A DNA stretch of 64,000 bases from Variovorax boronicumulans (GCF_007677875.1 NZ_VEDO01000010.1:170131-234130), one strand, 5' to 3'; positions 52,792 to 63,211 are shown, counted from the stretch's first letter. Notes: generated by a model from the letters alone, not told the origin. Made by a program: numbers and translations.

Positions 52792-54975
52792 ATGGCGCGC
52801 AAGGACGCAACCGGCGCCAAGGCGCCGCGGGCCGGCACCAGCCCCAAGCAGCAGCAGATGCAGACGTTCGCCGCGGCCGAGGCCACGGCGGCCACCGGCC
52901 TCACGACCAACCAGGGACTGCGGCTCTCGGACAACCACAATTCGCTCAAGGCCGGCGTGCGCGGCCCCACGCTGCTGGAAGACTTCATCCTGCGCGAGAA
53001 GATCACGCACTTCGACCACGAGCGCATTCCCGAGCGCGTGGTCCACGCGCGCGGCGCCGGCGCGCACGGCTACTTCCAGCTGTACCGCTCGCTCGCAACC
53101 TACACGCGCGCGGCCTTCCTGCAGGATCCGGAGCAGCGCACGCCGGTGTTTGTGCGGTTCTCCACCGTGGCGGGCTCGCGCGGCTCGGCCGACACGGTGC
53201 GCGATGTGCGCGGCTTCGCCGTGAAGTTCTACACCTCCGAGGGCAACTACGACCTCGTGGGCAACAACATGCCGGTGTTCTTCGTGCAGGACGCGATGAA
53301 GTTCCCGGACCTGATCCATGCCGTCAAGCCCGAGCCGCACCACGAGATGCCGCAGGCCGCCAGCGCGCACGACACCTTCTGGGACTTCGCCTCGCTGATG
53401 CCCGAGACCACCCACATGCTGATGTGGGCCATGAGCGACCGCGCCATCCCGCGCAGCTACCGCATGATGGAGGGCTTCGGCGTGCACACCTTCCGGCTCG
53501 TGAACGCGGGCGGAGATGCGGTGTTCGTCAAGTTCCACTGGAAGCCGAAGCTGGGTGTGCACGGCCTGGCCTGGGACGAGGCGCAGAAGATCGCTGGCAC
53601 CGACCCCGACTTCCACCGGCGCGACCTCTGGGAAGCCATCGAACGCGGCGAGTTCCCCGAATGGGAGCTGGGTCTGCAGATCATCGACGAGGGCAAGGCC
53701 GACCAGCTCGGCTTCGACATCCTGGATCCGACCAAGCTCGTGCCCGAGGAGATGGTGCCGGTGCAGCGCGTCGGCAAGCTGGTGCTGGACCGCAACCCCG
53801 ACAACTTCTTCGCCGAGACGGAGCAGGTGGCCTTCCACCCGGGCCACATCGTGCCCGGCATCGATTTCTCCAACGACCCGCTGCTGCAGGGCCGGCTGTT
53901 CTCCTACACCGACACCCAGCTGTCGCGCCTGGGCGGGCCGAACTTCCACGAGATCCCGATCAACCGCGGCGTCTGCCCTTTCCACAACTTCCAGCGCGAC
54001 GGCATGCACCGCATGGGCGTCCACCGTGGCCGCGCCGCCTACGAGCCCAACACGCTGGGCCAGGCCGGCACGGAGTTCCGCGTCGACGGCGGGCCCCAGG
54101 GCTTCCAGGAGTTCCAGGCCGCCACCGGCACGCCGCGCATCCGCCAGCGCAGTCCCTCGTTCGACGACCATTTCTCGCAGGCTGCGCTGTTCTGGCACAG
54201 CCAGGGGCCGGCCGAGAAGGAGCACATCGTGGCCGCCTTCCGCTTCGAGCTCGGCAAGGTCGAACATCCCGAGGTGCGCCAGCGCATGGTGGACAACCTG
54301 GCGCATGTGGACGCGATGCTCGCGCGCAAGGTGGCGTCCGGCCTGGGCCTCACACCGGATCCGCGCGCGGCGGCCGGCCGCGCCGGTTTCCGCGAGGTGC
54401 GCGGCAAGCTGCCCATCGAGGAATCGGCCGCGCTGCGCATGGCGAGCCAGCCGCCTTCGGGTTCACATCCACTGGCCACGCGCAAGGTGGCCGTGCTGGT
54501 GGCCGACGGCGTGGAAGTGCAGGGCCTGCGCCCGGTGCTGCAGGCGCTGCAGGACGCGGGCGCGCATTGCCTGGTGCTGGCCCCCCAGCTGAGCCCTGTG
54601 GCCACCGAAGGCGGCCGGCAGTTCGCCGTGGACCATGCACTGGCGACCATGCCCTCGGTGCTGTTCGACGCGGTGCTGGTGGCCGGCGGCGAGCGCGCCG
54701 CGCAGGCACTGGACGGTCTGGGTACCGCCCACCACTTCGTGCTGCAGGCCTACAAGCACGCCAAGGCGGTCTGCGTGCTGGGGCAGGGCGCGGCGCTGTT
54801 GCGCTGGCTGGGGCTGGACGGCAAGGCCGATGCCCCCGCGCTGGCCCGGCATCCGGGCGTGGTGATCGGGCCCGGCGGGGCGGAGCGGGCGCCCGACACG
54901 GCCAAGGCCTTCATCGAGGCCATTGCCCGCCATCGGCACTGGGACCGCCCGCTGGCCGACGGCGTGCCGGCCTGA
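52792..54975 (+). CDS. katE: Large-subunit catalase HPII type with C-terminal GATase-like domain
   Basis: 727 residues, clade 2. Haem-side residues: H85 in [21 protein letters not shown]158 in [12 protein letters not shown], and the haem ligand Y372 in [14 protein letters not shown]. From about residue 560 a flavodoxin/class-I GATase-like domain ([30 protein letters not shown]) follows, as in HPII. It degrades hydrogen peroxide. It is convergent with cheV, sharing abutting stops. Confidence 0.95.
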   Translation: MARKDATGAKAPRAGTSPKQQQMQTFAAAEATAATGLTTNQGLRLSDNHNSLKAGVRGPTLLEDFILREKITHFDHERIPERVVHARGAGAHGYFQLYRSLATYTRAAFLQDPEQRTPVFVRFSTVAGSRGSADTVRDVRGFAVKFYTSEGNYDLVGNNMPVFFVQDAMKFPDLIHAVKPEPHHEMPQAASAHDTFWDFASLMPETTHMLMWAMSDRAIPRSYRMMEGFGVHTFRLVNAGGDAVFVKFHWKPKLGVHGLAWDEAQKIAGTDPDFHRRDLWEAIERGEFPEWELGLQIIDEGKADQLGFDILDPTKLVPEEMVPVQRVGKLVLDRNPDNFFAETEQVAFHPGHIVPGIDFSNDPLLQGRLFSYTDTQLSRLGGPNFHEIPINRGVCPFHNFQRDGMHRMGVHRGRAAYEPNTLGQAGTEFRVDGGPQGFQEFQAATGTPRIRQRSPSFDDHFSQAALFWHSQGPAEKEHIVAAFRFELGKVEHPEVRQRMVDNLAHVDAMLARKVASGLGLTPDPRAAAGRAGFREVRGKLPIEESAALRMASQPPSGSHPLATRKVAVLVADGVEVQGLRPVLQALQDAGAHCLVLAPQLSPVATEGGRQFAVDHALATMPSVLFDAVLVAGGERAAQALDGLGTAHHFVLQAYKHAKAVCVLGQGAALLRWLGLDGKADAPALARHPGVVIGPGGAERAPDTAKAFIEAIARHRHWDRPLADGVPA

Positions 54976-55950
54976 TCAGGCCACCATCTTGGCCATCCGC
55001 AGCATCTTGCGGATGGTGTCGGCGAGTTCCTCGATGACGAACTTGCCGACATAGGCGTCGGCGCCCACCGTCTTCACATGGCTTTCGTTGGTGGTGCCCG
55101 ACAGCGAGGAATGGATCACCACCGGGATCGTGCGAAAGCGCGGGTCCTGCTTGATCTTGCGCGTGAGCGTGAAGCCGTCCATCTCGGGCATTTCCAGGTC
55201 GGTCAGCACCATGGCCAGCTTGGAGGAGACGGGCCTGCCCTCGGCCTCGGCCTTGCTGGCCAGGTCCTGCAGCTTGTCCCAGGCCTCGCGGCCCGACTTG
55301 GTCATGACGAAGGGCGTGCCCAGCGTCGACAGGCCCTTCTCGATCAGGGAGCGCGCGATCAAGGAATCGTCGGCTGCCAGGATCACGCTGCCTGGCGGAA
55401 GGCTGACCCGCGCACCCACGCTTTCCTCGGTGATCTCCGGGCCGGCCGGCGGCATCACCGTGCGCAGGATCTGCTCCACGTCCAGCACCTGGGCCAGCCG
55501 GGTGTTGTGTACGTCGCCGTCCAGCCGGGCGATGCTCGTGATCAGCCCGCCGGCCGAGGTGTTGGCCTCGGCCGAGAGCACCTGGTTCCAGTCCAGCCGC
55601 ACGATCTCGTCGACTTCCTCGACCGCGAAGGCCTGGGTGGTGCGCGCGTACTCGGTCACCAGCAGGATGTTGAGCCCGGTCTGCGGCACGCAGCCCACGG
55701 CGGCCGGCAAATTGATGACCGGGATCACCTGGCCGCGGATGTTGGTCACGCCCATCATGTGGGCGGTGGAGTTGGCCACCGCCGTCACGGTGGGCATGAC
55801 CATGATCTCGCGGACCTTGAACACGTTGATGCCGAAGAGCTCGCGGTGCTCGGAATTGGGCGTCACGCCCAAGCGGAACAGCAGCAGCTCGAACTTGTTG
55901 CTCGTCGTGAGGTTGGTGCGCTCGTCGACCTCTTTTTGTACCGTGCTCAT
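54976..55950 (-). CDS. cheV: Chemotaxis coupling protein CheV
   Basis: 324 residues. N-terminal CheW domain (LLLFRLGVTPNSEHRELFGI, NVFKVREIM, GVTNIRGQVIPVINLP) and C-terminal receiver with VILAADDSLIARSLIEKGLS, phospho-acceptor in MVLTDLEMPEMDGF and lysine in YVGKFVIEEL. It links receptors to CheA and adapts the signal. No other che genes lie here, so it is an isolated member. CAGGGGAA precedes the ATG. Confidence 0.95.
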   Translation of the reverse strand: MSTVQKEVDERTNLTTSNKFELLLFRLGVTPNSEHRELFGINVFKVREIMVMPTVTAVANSTAHMMGVTNIRGQVIPVINLPAAVGCVPQTGLNILLVTEYARTTQAFAVEEVDEIVRLDWNQVLSAEANTSAGGLITSIARLDGDVHNTRLAQVLDVEQILRTVMPPAGPEITEESVGARVSLPPGSVILAADDSLIARSLIEKGLSTLGTPFVMTKSGREAWDKLQDLASKAEAEGRPVSSKLAMVLTDLEMPEMDGFTLTRKIKQDPRFRTIPVVIHSSLSGTTNESHVKTVGADAYVGKFVIEELADTIRKMLRMAKMVA

Positions 55951-56074
55951 GACAAATATTCCCCTGGACCCGTTACTGGGCTGAAACGATTGTGGGTGCC
56001 GGCCTGGGGGCTGGTCAACATCAGCCGCCAACTGGTCGCGAACAGCCGCCAAGCGGCAGCGCTTTGAGTCTCTT

Positions 56075-56083
56075 TGCTACACT
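56075..56083 (+). promoter_or_regulatory. Extended -10 promoter of the trp leader
   Basis: TGCTACACT is an extended -10 (TGnTAnnnT) with no convincing -35. Transcription would start near 56090, practically at the leader ATG (56092), so the leader peptide may be translated from a nearly leaderless mRNA. Confidence 0.45.
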
Positions 56084-56091
56084 CGCCGCCC

Positions 56092-56172
56092 ATGTCCGCT
56101 CACAGCACCAAGACATCAGGCGCAGGCCGGGGAGCCTGGCCCTGGCGTAAGCCAACGACAAGCCGCACCTGA
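56092..56172 (+). CDS. trpL: trp operon leader peptide
   Basis: 26 codons: MSAHSTKTSGAGRGAWPWRK followed by PTTSRT. Two Trp codons (56137-56139 and 56143-56145) flank one proline codon. Trp is rare, so two in three codons within a short ORF directly before trpE is the classic attenuation signature. The stop is followed 2 bp later by a perfect hairpin, then by an intrinsic-terminator-like stem. Ribosome stalling at the Trp codons under tryptophan shortage should favour read-through into trpE. Confidence 0.75.
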   Translation: MSAHSTKTSGAGRGAWPWRKPTTSRT

Positions 56173-56174
56173 TT

Positions 56175-56193
56175 GCACGGCGCATCGCCGTGC
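56175..56193 (+). promoter_or_regulatory. Leader hairpin after trpL
   Basis: GCACGGCG-CAT-CGCCGTGC, an 8-bp perfect stem with a 3-nt loop. Its 5' arm GCACGG can alternatively pair with a second CCGTGC at 56196-56201, which runs into the 5' arm of the terminator. That gives a plausible switch between terminator and antiterminator. Confidence 0.55.
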
Positions 56194-56199
56194 GCCCGT

Positions 56200-56237
56200 G
56201 CCCTTCGCGCCTCCCTCCCTCCCGCGCAAGGGCTTTT
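56200..56237 (+). terminator. trp attenuator terminator
   Basis: GCCCTT-C-GCGC (56200-56210) pairs with GCGC-AAGGGC (56224-56233), one bulge, loop CTCCCTCCCTCCC, followed by TTTT (56234-56237). An intrinsic terminator shape inside the untranslated leader, 78 bp before trpE. Confidence 0.6.
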
Positions 56238-56315
56238 GGATACGAAGGCAGCACCCCGCTGCCGCCGGGACGCCCACCCTCGACAAGCGCCCGGCGTGAA
56301 CTTCGAAAGCACGCT

Positions 56316-57827
56316 GTGATCACTGAACTGGAATTCAAGAGCCTGTCCAAGGACGGCTACAACCGCATCCCCCTCATCGTCGAGGCGTTCGCGGACCTCG
56401 AAACCCCGCTCTCGCTGTACCTGAAGCTCGCCTATTCCAACGGACCCCAGGGCGGCGGCAAGTTCAGCTTCCTGCTCGAATCCGTGGTGGGCGGCGAGCG
56501 CTTCGGCCGCTACAGCTTCATCGGTCTGCCGGCGCGCACGATGCTGCGGGCCAGCGGCTTCGGTGCCCAAGCGCGCACCGAGGTTGTGACAGACGGTCAG
56601 GTGGTCGAGACCGCCGCAGGCAATCCGCTGGACTTCATCGAGGCCTACCAGAAGCGCTTCAAGGTCGCGCTGCGCCCGGGCCTGCCGCGCTTCTGCGGCG
56701 GCCTGGCCGGCTACTTCGGCTACGACGCGGTGCGCTATATGGAGAAGAAGCTCGAAAACAGCTGTCCGCCCGACCAGTTGGGCTGCCCCGACATCCTGCT
56801 GCTGCAGTGCGAGGAACTGGCCGTCATCGACAACCTCTCGGGCAAGCTCTACCTGATCGTCTACGCGGACCCCAAGCAGCCCGAGGCCTATGCCAACGGC
56901 AAGCGCCGGCTGCGCGAGCTCAAGGACAAGCTGCGCTATTCGGTCAGCGCGCCGCAAGTCAAGCCCACGCTGGCGCACCCGGCCGAGCGGCCGTTCGGCA
57001 AGTCGGCGTATCTCCAGGCCGTGGAAGAGGCCAAGGAGCTCATCGCGGCGGGCGACTTCATGCAGGTGCAGGTGGGCCAGCGCATCAGCAAGCGCTACAC
57101 CGAATCGCCGCTGTCGCTGTACCGCGCGCTGCGCTCGCTGAACCCCAGCCCCTACATGTACTACTACGACATGGGCGACCACCATGTCGTGGGCGCCTCG
57201 CCCGAGATCCTGGTGCGCCAGGAGGTCACCGAGGCCGGCGAGCAGAAGGTCACCATCCGCCCGTTGGCCGGCACGCGGCCGCGCGGCGCCTCGCTGGAGC
57301 AGGACAAGGCGGCCGAGGTCGAACTCGTGAACGATCCCAAGGAGCGGGCCGAGCACGTGATGCTGATCGACCTGGCGCGCAACGACATCGGCCGCATCGC
57401 CAAGATCGGTTCCGTCAAGGTGACCGAGGCCTTCGCCGTGGAACGCTACAGCCACGTGATGCACATCGTCAGCAACGTCGAAGGGATTCTCAAGGACGGC
57501 ATGACCAACATGGACGTGCTGCGCGCCACCTTTCCGGCCGGCACGCTGACGGGTGCGCCCAAGGTGCATGCCATGGAGCTTATCGACAAGCTGGAGCCGA
57601 CCAAGCGCGGCCTGTACGGCGGCGCCTGTGGCTACATCAGCTACGCGGGCGACATGGACGTGGCGATTGCGATCCGCACCGGCGTGATCAAGGACCAAAC
57701 CCTGCACGTGCAGGCCGCGGCCGGCGTGGTGGCCGACTCCGTGCCCGAGCTGGAATGGAAGGAAACCGAAGCCAAGGCGCGCGCGCTGCTGCGCGCCAGC
57801 GAACTCGTCGAAGAAGGTCTGGAGTAA
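56316..57827 (+). CDS. trpE: Anthranilate synthase component I
   Basis: 503 residues from GTG (VITELEFKSL); the frame upstream has no similarity. Landmarks: GKFSFLLESVVGGERFGRYS (tryptophan feedback site LLES), FMQVQVGQRIS, VVGASPEILVRQ, IRPLAGTRPRG, MLIDLARNDIGRI and TFPAGTLTGAPKVHAMELID. It makes anthranilate from chorismate with TrpG. First structural gene after the attenuator. Confidence 0.97.
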   Translation: MITELEFKSLSKDGYNRIPLIVEAFADLETPLSLYLKLAYSNGPQGGGKFSFLLESVVGGERFGRYSFIGLPARTMLRASGFGAQARTEVVTDGQVVETAAGNPLDFIEAYQKRFKVALRPGLPRFCGGLAGYFGYDAVRYMEKKLENSCPPDQLGCPDILLLQCEELAVIDNLSGKLYLIVYADPKQPEAYANGKRRLRELKDKLRYSVSAPQVKPTLAHPAERPFGKSAYLQAVEEAKELIAAGDFMQVQVGQRISKRYTESPLSLYRALRSLNPSPYMYYYDMGDHHVVGASPEILVRQEVTEAGEQKVTIRPLAGTRPRGASLEQDKAAEVELVNDPKERAEHVMLIDLARNDIGRIAKIGSVKVTEAFAVERYSHVMHIVSNVEGILKDGMTNMDVLRATFPAGTLTGAPKVHAMELIDKLEPTKRGLYGGACGYISYAGDMDVAIAIRTGVIKDQTLHVQAAAGVVADSVPELEWKETEAKARALLRASELVEEGLE

Positions 57828-57830
57828 GCC

Positions 57831-58403
57831 ATGGCAAAGCTTCTGATGGTCGACAACTACGACAGCTTCACCTTCAACCTGGTGCAGTACTTCGGTGAGC
57901 TGGGCGCGCAGGTCGAGGTGTTCCGCAACGACGAGATCGACATCGCGGGCGTGGCCACGCGCGCGCCCGACCTGCTGGTGATCTCGCCCGGCCCCTGCTC
58001 GCCGGCCGAGGCCGGCATCTCGGTCGAGGCGATCCGGCATTTTGCGGGCAAGCTGCCCATCCTGGGCGTGTGCCTGGGGCACCAGAGCATCGGCGCGGCC
58101 TTCGGTGGCCAGATCATGCGGGCGCAGCAGCTCATGCACGGCAAGACCAGCGAGATCACGACCACGCGCGAAGGCGTGTTCGCCGACCTGCCCGAGCGCT
58201 TCACGGTCAACCGCTACCACTCGCTGGCCATCGCGCGCGACACCTTGCCGGCTGCATTGGCCGTGACGGCCCGCACCGAGGACGGCGAGATCATGGGCGT
58301 GCGGCACAAGGAATTGCCGATCCAGGGCGTGCAGTTCCATCCCGAGTCCATCCTGACCGAGCACGGGCACGCGATGCTGCGCAACTTCCTGGAGCAGCGG
58401 TGA
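57831..58403 (+). CDS. trpG: Anthranilate synthase component II (glutamine amidotransferase)
   Basis: 190 residues. [32 protein letters not shown], nucleophile C81 in [12 protein letters not shown], and [11 protein letters not shown] with the catalytic His-Glu. It supplies ammonia to TrpE. Starts 3 bp after trpE. Its stop is followed by a hairpin repeat and an aldolase-like gene rather than trpD. Confidence 0.97.
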   Translation: MAKLLMVDNYDSFTFNLVQYFGELGAQVEVFRNDEIDIAGVATRAPDLLVISPGPCSPAEAGISVEAIRHFAGKLPILGVCLGHQSIGAAFGGQIMRAQQLMHGKTSEITTTREGVFADLPERFTVNRYHSLAIARDTLPAALAVTARTEDGEIMGVRHKELPIQGVQFHPESILTEHGHAMLRNFLEQR

Positions 58404-58472
58404 GGCCCGCCGCCGGGCCGCCCCAAGGCGGGCCAGCCCCCTCGGGGGGCAGCGAACCTCGCGCAACGGGGA
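58404..58472. repeat. Triple-hairpin interspersed repeat between trpG and the aldolase gene
   Basis: Three short stems in a row: GGCCCG/CGGGCC (58404-58419), CCGCC/GGCGG (58418-58431) and GCCCCC/GGGGGC (58436-58450), then AGCGAACCTCGCGCAACGGG. This wording resembles an intergenic repeat that I recall as common in Comamonadaceae genomes. A GTG at 58400 would read through it in frame with the next gene. Confidence 0.55.
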
Positions 58473-58474
58473 GC

Positions 58475-59518
58475 GTGGGGGCCAGTTCTGTCGTCGACCT
58501 GCGCAGCGACACGGTCACGCGGCCGACGCCCGCCATGCGCGAGGCGATGCTGGCCGCGCCGCTCGGCGACGACGTGTTCGGCGACGACCCGACGGTGCAG
58601 GCGCTGCAGGAGCGCATCGCCGGCCTGCTGGGCTTCGAGGCGGCGCTGTTCGTGCCCAGCGGCACGCAGAGCAACCTCTGCGCGATCCTTGCGCACTGTG
58701 GCCGTGGCGACGAGTACATCGTCGGCCAGATGCAGCACGCCTACCGCTGGGAGGCCGGGGGCGCCGCCGTGCTGGGCAGCGTGCAGCCGCAGCCGATCGC
58801 GCACGCGGCGGACGGCACCTTGCCGCTGGCCGAGATCGAGGCGGCGATCAAGCCTGACGACGCGCATTTCGCGCGCACGCGGCTGCTCGCGCTCGAGAAC
58901 ACGCTGGGCGGGCAGCTGTTGCCGTTCGACTACGTGCAGGCCGCGACAAAGCTGGCGGCCGACAAGGGCCTTGCGCGGCACCTGGACGGGGCGCGGCTGT
59001 TCAACGCAGCGACGGCGCAGGGCACCGATGCATACGCGGAGGCCCGGCGCATCGCGCAGTGCTTCGACAGCGTCTCGGTCTGCTTCAGCAAGGGCCTGGG
59101 CGCGCCCGTGGGCTCGGCCCTGTGCGGCTCGCGCGAATTCATCGCGCGCGCCCACCGTATCCGCAAGATGGCCGGCGGCGGCATGCGTCAGGCCGGCCTG
59201 TTGGCCGCGGCGGCGCTGCATGCGCTGGACCACCATGTCGCGCGCCTGGCCGACGACCACGCGCTGGCGCGCCGGCTGGCTGAGGGCCTGGCCGGCATCG
59301 ACGGCGTGCAGCCGCAGACGCCGCACAGCAACATCGTGTTCGCCACGCTGACCGGTGCGGCGCGTGAACGGGGCGCAGGGCTGCTGCCCTGGCTGGCCGA
59401 GCGCGGCGTCCTGGCCACGGGCCTGTACCAGCTGCGCTTCGTGACGCACCTGGACGTGGATGCCGCGGGCGTGGACCGGGCCGTGGCGGCCGTGCGCGAC
59501 TACTTCGCGCAGGCATGA
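58475..59518 (+). CDS. ltaE: Threonine-aldolase-like PLP enzyme (LtaE family)
   Basis: 347 residues. Starts [20 protein letters not shown], the LtaE opening; [38 protein letters not shown]; catalytic-lysine region [20 protein letters not shown]; and [15 protein letters not shown]. It cleaves beta-hydroxy amino acids to glycine plus aldehyde. The start is unsure: GTG 58475 has GGGGAG upstream, while GTG 58400 overlaps the trpG stop but would translate the hairpin repeat. Confidence 0.88.
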   Translation: MGASSVVDLRSDTVTRPTPAMREAMLAAPLGDDVFGDDPTVQALQERIAGLLGFEAALFVPSGTQSNLCAILAHCGRGDEYIVGQMQHAYRWEAGGAAVLGSVQPQPIAHAADGTLPLAEIEAAIKPDDAHFARTRLLALENTLGGQLLPFDYVQAATKLAADKGLARHLDGARLFNAATAQGTDAYAEARRIAQCFDSVSVCFSKGLGAPVGSALCGSREFIARAHRIRKMAGGGMRQAGLLAAAALHALDHHVARLADDHALARRLAEGLAGIDGVQPQTPHSNIVFATLTGAARERGAGLLPWLAERGVLATGLYQLRFVTHLDVDAAGVDRAVAAVRDYFAQA

Positions 59519-59528
59519 GGGGCTGCCC

Positions 59529-60179
59529 ATGCCCGACTTTCACCATCTGCTGCTGTTCATCGCGGCCGGCTGGCTGCTGAACCTCACGCCGGGCCCCGAC
59601 GTGCTGTGCATCGTGCGCCACGCGCTGCGCGGCGGCGCCCGTGCCGGCATCCTGGCCGGGCTGGGCGTCACGGCCGGCTGCTTCGTGCACGTGGCGGCCG
59701 CGGCCGTCGGCGTGGGCGCGCTGCTGGCGGCCTCGGCCACGGCCTTCAACGTGCTCAAGTGGGTGGGCGCGGCCTACCTGGCCTGGACCGGCTTGCGCCT
59801 GCTGTTCGCGCGCTCTGGCGGTAGCCCGCTAGCCCAGGCACCTGCTGGGCAGGTGGGGGCGCCCGTGGCGCCGCGCCGCGTGTTCCTCGTTGGCTTCTGG
59901 ACCAATGTGCTGAACCCCAAGGTGGCCTTGTTCTTCCTGGCCTTCGTGCCGCAGTTCATCGCGCCGGGCACGGCGGATGCGGCCTGGGTGTTCGTGGCCC
60001 TGGGCGTGCTGTTCACCCTCAACGCCATTCCAGTCAACGTGGGCTGGGCGCTGGCCGCGGCCTGGATGGCGCGGCGCGCCCGCGTGCAGCGCGGCCTGGC
60101 CTGGATGGACCGCGTGGCCGGCGTGCTGTTCATCGGCTTCGGCCTGCGCCTTGCATGGTCGGAAAACCCCGCGCGCTGA
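59529..60179 (+). CDS. LysE/RhtB-family amino-acid exporter
   Basis: 216 residues, about six membrane helices. [20 protein letters not shown] with [27 protein letters not shown], and [20 protein letters not shown] (N-P-K) are family signatures. It exports small amino acids or lactones. It starts 10 bp after the aldolase and precedes trpD by 23 bp, so it is embedded in the trp operon. Confidence 0.9.
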   Translation: MPDFHHLLLFIAAGWLLNLTPGPDVLCIVRHALRGGARAGILAGLGVTAGCFVHVAAAAVGVGALLAASATAFNVLKWVGAAYLAWTGLRLLFARSGGSPLAQAPAGQVGAPVAPRRVFLVGFWTNVLNPKVALFFLAFVPQFIAPGTADAAWVFVALGVLFTLNAIPVNVGWALAAAWMARRARVQRGLAWMDRVAGVLFIGFGLRLAWSENPAR

Positions 60180-60202
60180 ACCCTTCTTCGAAAGACTTTC
60201 CC

Positions 60203-61234
60203 ATGATCACCCCCCAGGAAGCGCTGCAGCGCACCATCGAACACCGCGAGATCTTCCACGACGAGATGCTGCACATCATGCGGCTCATCATGCGCGGCGA
60301 ATGCTCGCCCGTGATGATGGCAGCGCTGATCACGGGCCTGCGCGTCAAGAAGGAAACCATCGGCGAGATCACGGCCGCGGCCCAGGTCATGCGCGAGTTC
60401 GCGACCAAGGTGCAGGTGGCCGACACGCGCCACCTCGTCGACATCGTGGGCACCGGCGGCGATGGCTCGCACACCTTCAACATCTCGACCTGCGCGATGT
60501 TTGTCGCGGCCGCGGCCGGCGCCAAGGTCAGCAAGCATGGCGGGCGCAGCGTGTCCAGCAAGTCCGGCAGCGCCGACGTGCTGGAGGCGCTGGGCGTGGA
60601 CATCCAGCGCACGCCCGAACAGATCGCGCGCTGCATCGCGGAAGTCGGCATCGGCTTCATGTTCGCGCCCAACCACCATCCGGCCATGAAGAACGTGGCG
60701 CCCGTGCGCAAGGAGCTGGGCGTGCGCACCATCTTCAACATCCTGGGGCCGCTCACGAACCCGGCCTCCGCGCCCAACATCCTGATGGGCGTGTTCCATC
60801 CGGACCTGGTCGGCATCCAGGTGCGTGCGCTGCAGCGCCTGGGCGCCGAGCATGCGCTGGTGGTCTACGGCAAGGACGGCATGGACGAGGTCAGCCTGGG
60901 CGCGGCCACGCTGGTCGGGGAGCTCAAGGACGGCGAGGTGCGCGAGTACGAGATCCATCCCGAGGACTTCGGCATGGCCATGGTCAGCAACCGCGCGCTG
61001 CGCGTGGAGACGCCAGAGCAGTCGCATGCAATCTTGCGCAGCGTGCTCGAGGGCGAGCACGGCCCGGCCTACGACATCGTGGTGCTGAACGCCGGTGCCG
61101 CGCTGTACGCGGCCAATGTGAGCGCGTCCATCGCCGAGGGCATCGCCGCGGCGCGCCAGGCCATCGCCTCGGGCGCCGCCCAATCCAAACTGGCCCAGTT
61201 CGCCGCGCTCACGCGCGAGCTGGCCGCAGCCTGA
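60203..61234 (+). CDS. trpD: Anthranilate phosphoribosyltransferase
   Basis: 343 residues. Landmarks: [60 protein letters not shown], and [20 protein letters not shown] with LTNP. It transfers ribose-phosphate to anthranilate. ATG 60203 gives the conserved [18 protein letters not shown] start. Confidence 0.97.
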   Translation: MITPQEALQRTIEHREIFHDEMLHIMRLIMRGECSPVMMAALITGLRVKKETIGEITAAAQVMREFATKVQVADTRHLVDIVGTGGDGSHTFNISTCAMFVAAAAGAKVSKHGGRSVSSKSGSADVLEALGVDIQRTPEQIARCIAEVGIGFMFAPNHHPAMKNVAPVRKELGVRTIFNILGPLTNPASAPNILMGVFHPDLVGIQVRALQRLGAEHALVVYGKDGMDEVSLGAATLVGELKDGEVREYEIHPEDFGMAMVSNRALRVETPEQSHAILRSVLEGEHGPAYDIVVLNAGAALYAANVSASIAEGIAAARQAIASGAAQSKLAQFAALTRELAAA

Positions 61235-61242
61235 GACCCGCC

Positions 61243-62034
61243 ATGTCCGACATCCTGCAGAAGATCGTTGCCGTCAAGCACGAGGAACTGGTTCTCGCCA
61301 AGGGCCGCAAGCCCTTGGCCGCCGTCCGCGAGGACGCCGAATCGCGCGTGCTCACGCGCGATTTCGTCGGCGCACTGCGCGCCAAGATCGCCGCCGGCAG
61401 GCCGGCCGTGATCGCCGAGGTCAAGAAGGCCAGCCCCTCCAAGGGCGTGCTGCGCGAGGACTTCATCCCGGCCGACATCGCGCAGAGCTATGCCGAGCAC
61501 GGCGCAGCCTGCCTGTCGGTGCTGACCGACCGCCAGTTTTTCCAGGGCAGCGTGGACTACCTAAAGCAGGCGCGCGCCTCCTGCCAGCTGCCCGTGCTGC
61601 GCAAGGACTTCATGGTCGATCCCTACCAGATCTACGAGTCGCGCGCGATGGGCGCGGACTGCGTGCTGCTGATCGCGGCCATCCTCGACGACGCGCAAAT
61701 GATCGAGTTCGAGGCCATCGCGCGGCACCTGGGCATGGCGGTGCTGGTCGAGGTGCACGACGCGGCCGAGATGACCCGCGCGCTCCAGCTCAAGACGCCG
61801 CTGATCGGCGTCAACAACCGCAACCTGCGCACCTTCGAGGTCGCGCTGCAGACCACGCTGGACCTGCAGGCCGCCGTACCGGCGGACCGTCTGCTCGTGA
61901 CCGAAAGCGGCATCCTCGCGCCCGCCGACGTGCAGCGCATGCGCTCGGCTGGCGTGCACGCATTCCTGGTCGGCGAGGCCTTCATGCGCGCGCCCGAGCC
62001 GGGCGAGGCGCTGGCGCAGTTGTTCGGCGCATGA
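61243..62034 (+). CDS. trpC: Indole-3-glycerol-phosphate synthase
   Basis: 263 residues. [84 protein letters not shown] and VTESGI. It closes the indole ring. Monofunctional, no TrpF domain. ung starts in an ATGA overlap. Confidence 0.97.
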   Translation: MSDILQKIVAVKHEELVLAKGRKPLAAVREDAESRVLTRDFVGALRAKIAAGRPAVIAEVKKASPSKGVLREDFIPADIAQSYAEHGAACLSVLTDRQFFQGSVDYLKQARASCQLPVLRKDFMVDPYQIYESRAMGADCVLLIAAILDDAQMIEFEAIARHLGMAVLVEVHDAAEMTRALQLKTPLIGVNNRNLRTFEVALQTTLDLQAAVPADRLLVTESGILAPADVQRMRSAGVHAFLVGEAFMRAPEPGEALAQLFGA

Positions 62035-62765
62035 CGGTGTTCGGACCGGTCGCGGCTGGCTGGCAGCCGGTGGTCGATGCCTTTGTGCAGAGCTCCGAAG
62101 GCCGCCGGCTGCAGGACTTCCTGGCCGCGCGCCAGGCCGCCGGCGCCGTCATCTATCCGCCCGAGCCGCTGCGCGCGCTGCGCCTCACGCCGCCCGAGCG
62201 CGTGCGCGCCGTGATCCTGGGCCAGGACCCCTACCACGGCCCGGGCCAGGCCGAGGGGCTGGCCTTCTCGGTCGCGCCCGGCGTGCGGCTGCCGCCTTCG
62301 CTGCGCAACATCTTCAAGGAGCTGCAGCGCGACCTGGGCCTGCCCATGCCGGCCAGCGGCTCGCTGGCCGATTGGGCCGAACAGGGCGTACTGTTGCTCA
62401 ACACCAGCCTCACGGTGGAGGAAGGGCAGGCCGCCAGCCACGCCAGAAAGGGCTGGGAGGCGCTGACCGATGCGCTGATCGCCCGGGTGGCGGCCACGGC
62501 TTCGCCCTGCGTCTATCTGCTCTGGGGTGCCCACGCCCAGGCCAAGGCACCGCTGATCGAGCGCGAAGCCCGTGCCGCAGGCCGCGAGGCGCTGGTGCTG
62601 ATGGCCAACCATCCGTCGCCGCTGTCGGCGCTGCGTCCCCCCGTGCCCTTCATCGGTTGCGGCCACTTCGGCCAGGCGAGCCGGTGGCTCGCCGAACGTG
62701 GCCAGCCAATAAATTTACGCTTGTCCGCTGCGGCGGATGTGCAGAGTCAAAAAGTTCTGCTATAG
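62031..62765 (+). CDS. ung: Uracil-DNA glycosylase
   Basis: 244 residues. Active-site [18 protein letters not shown] with D66 and H69, [14 protein letters not shown], and the leucine-loop region [12 protein letters not shown]. It removes uracil from DNA. 4-bp overlap with trpC implies cotranscription with the trp genes. The last codons overlap the -10 of the tRNA-Tyr promoter. Confidence 0.96.
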   Translation: MTVFGPVAAGWQPVVDAFVQSSEGRRLQDFLAARQAAGAVIYPPEPLRALRLTPPERVRAVILGQDPYHGPGQAEGLAFSVAPGVRLPPSLRNIFKELQRDLGLPMPASGSLADWAEQGVLLLNTSLTVEEGQAASHARKGWEALTDALIARVAATASPCVYLLWGAHAQAKAPLIEREARAAGREALVLMANHPSPLSALRPPVPFIGCGHFGQASRWLAERGQPINLRLSAAADVQSQKVLL

Positions 62766-62766
62766 T
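62761..62766 (+). promoter_or_regulatory. -10 element of the tRNA-Tyr/Gly/Thr/tuf promoter
   Basis: TATAGT 12 bp before the tRNA-Tyr 5' end and overlapping the ung stop. The -35 is weak. It probably drives the tRNAs and perhaps tuf. Confidence 0.5.
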
Positions 62767-62778
62767 CCTGAGTTCGCT

Positions 62779-62864
62779 GGAGAGGTGGCCGAGTGGTTAA
62801 TGGCAGCAGACTGTAAATCTGCCCTCTTACGAGTACGCTGGTTCGAATCCAGCCCTCTCCACCA
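62779..62864 (+). tRNA. tyrT: tRNA-Tyr (GTA)
   Basis: Acceptor GGAGAGG/CCTCTCC, encoded CCA (62862-62864), anticodon GTA at 62813-62815 in the loop CTGTAAA, T-loop GGTTCGAATCC, long class II variable arm. Bacterial tRNA-Tyr has this arm. Confidence 0.97.
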
Positions 62865-62959
62865 GCAGTTTTTGAGGTCAGGTTGGCGATCGATCGATAG
62901 TTGGAGTGTGCGAAAGCGCCATGTTTGTCGTCATCCGCCGGGGTGGCGGCGCAAGCAAG

Positions 62960-63033
62960 GCGGGAGTAGTTCAATGGTAGAACCCTAGCCTTCCAAGCTA
63001 ATGACGCGGGTTCGATTCCCGTCTCCCGCTCCA
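62960..63033 (+). tRNA. glyT: tRNA-Gly (TCC)
   Basis: Acceptor GCGGGAG/CTCCCGC, discriminator T, encoded CCA at 63031-63033, anticodon TCC at 62992-62994 in CTTCCAA, T-loop GGGTTCGATTCCC. Follows tRNA-Tyr by 95 bp in which I see nothing else. Confidence 0.97.
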
Positions 63034-63063
63034 GCAGCATCGATCGTCAGCAAAGGTTTGAGC

Positions 63064-63138
<75 letters not shown>

Positions 63139-63211
63139 TGATTACCCGGCGTTCCCATGCGGAGCGCTGGGTGCTTGGCTAGTTGGAACGTATTTTTTTC
63201 GGAGTCGAAAC

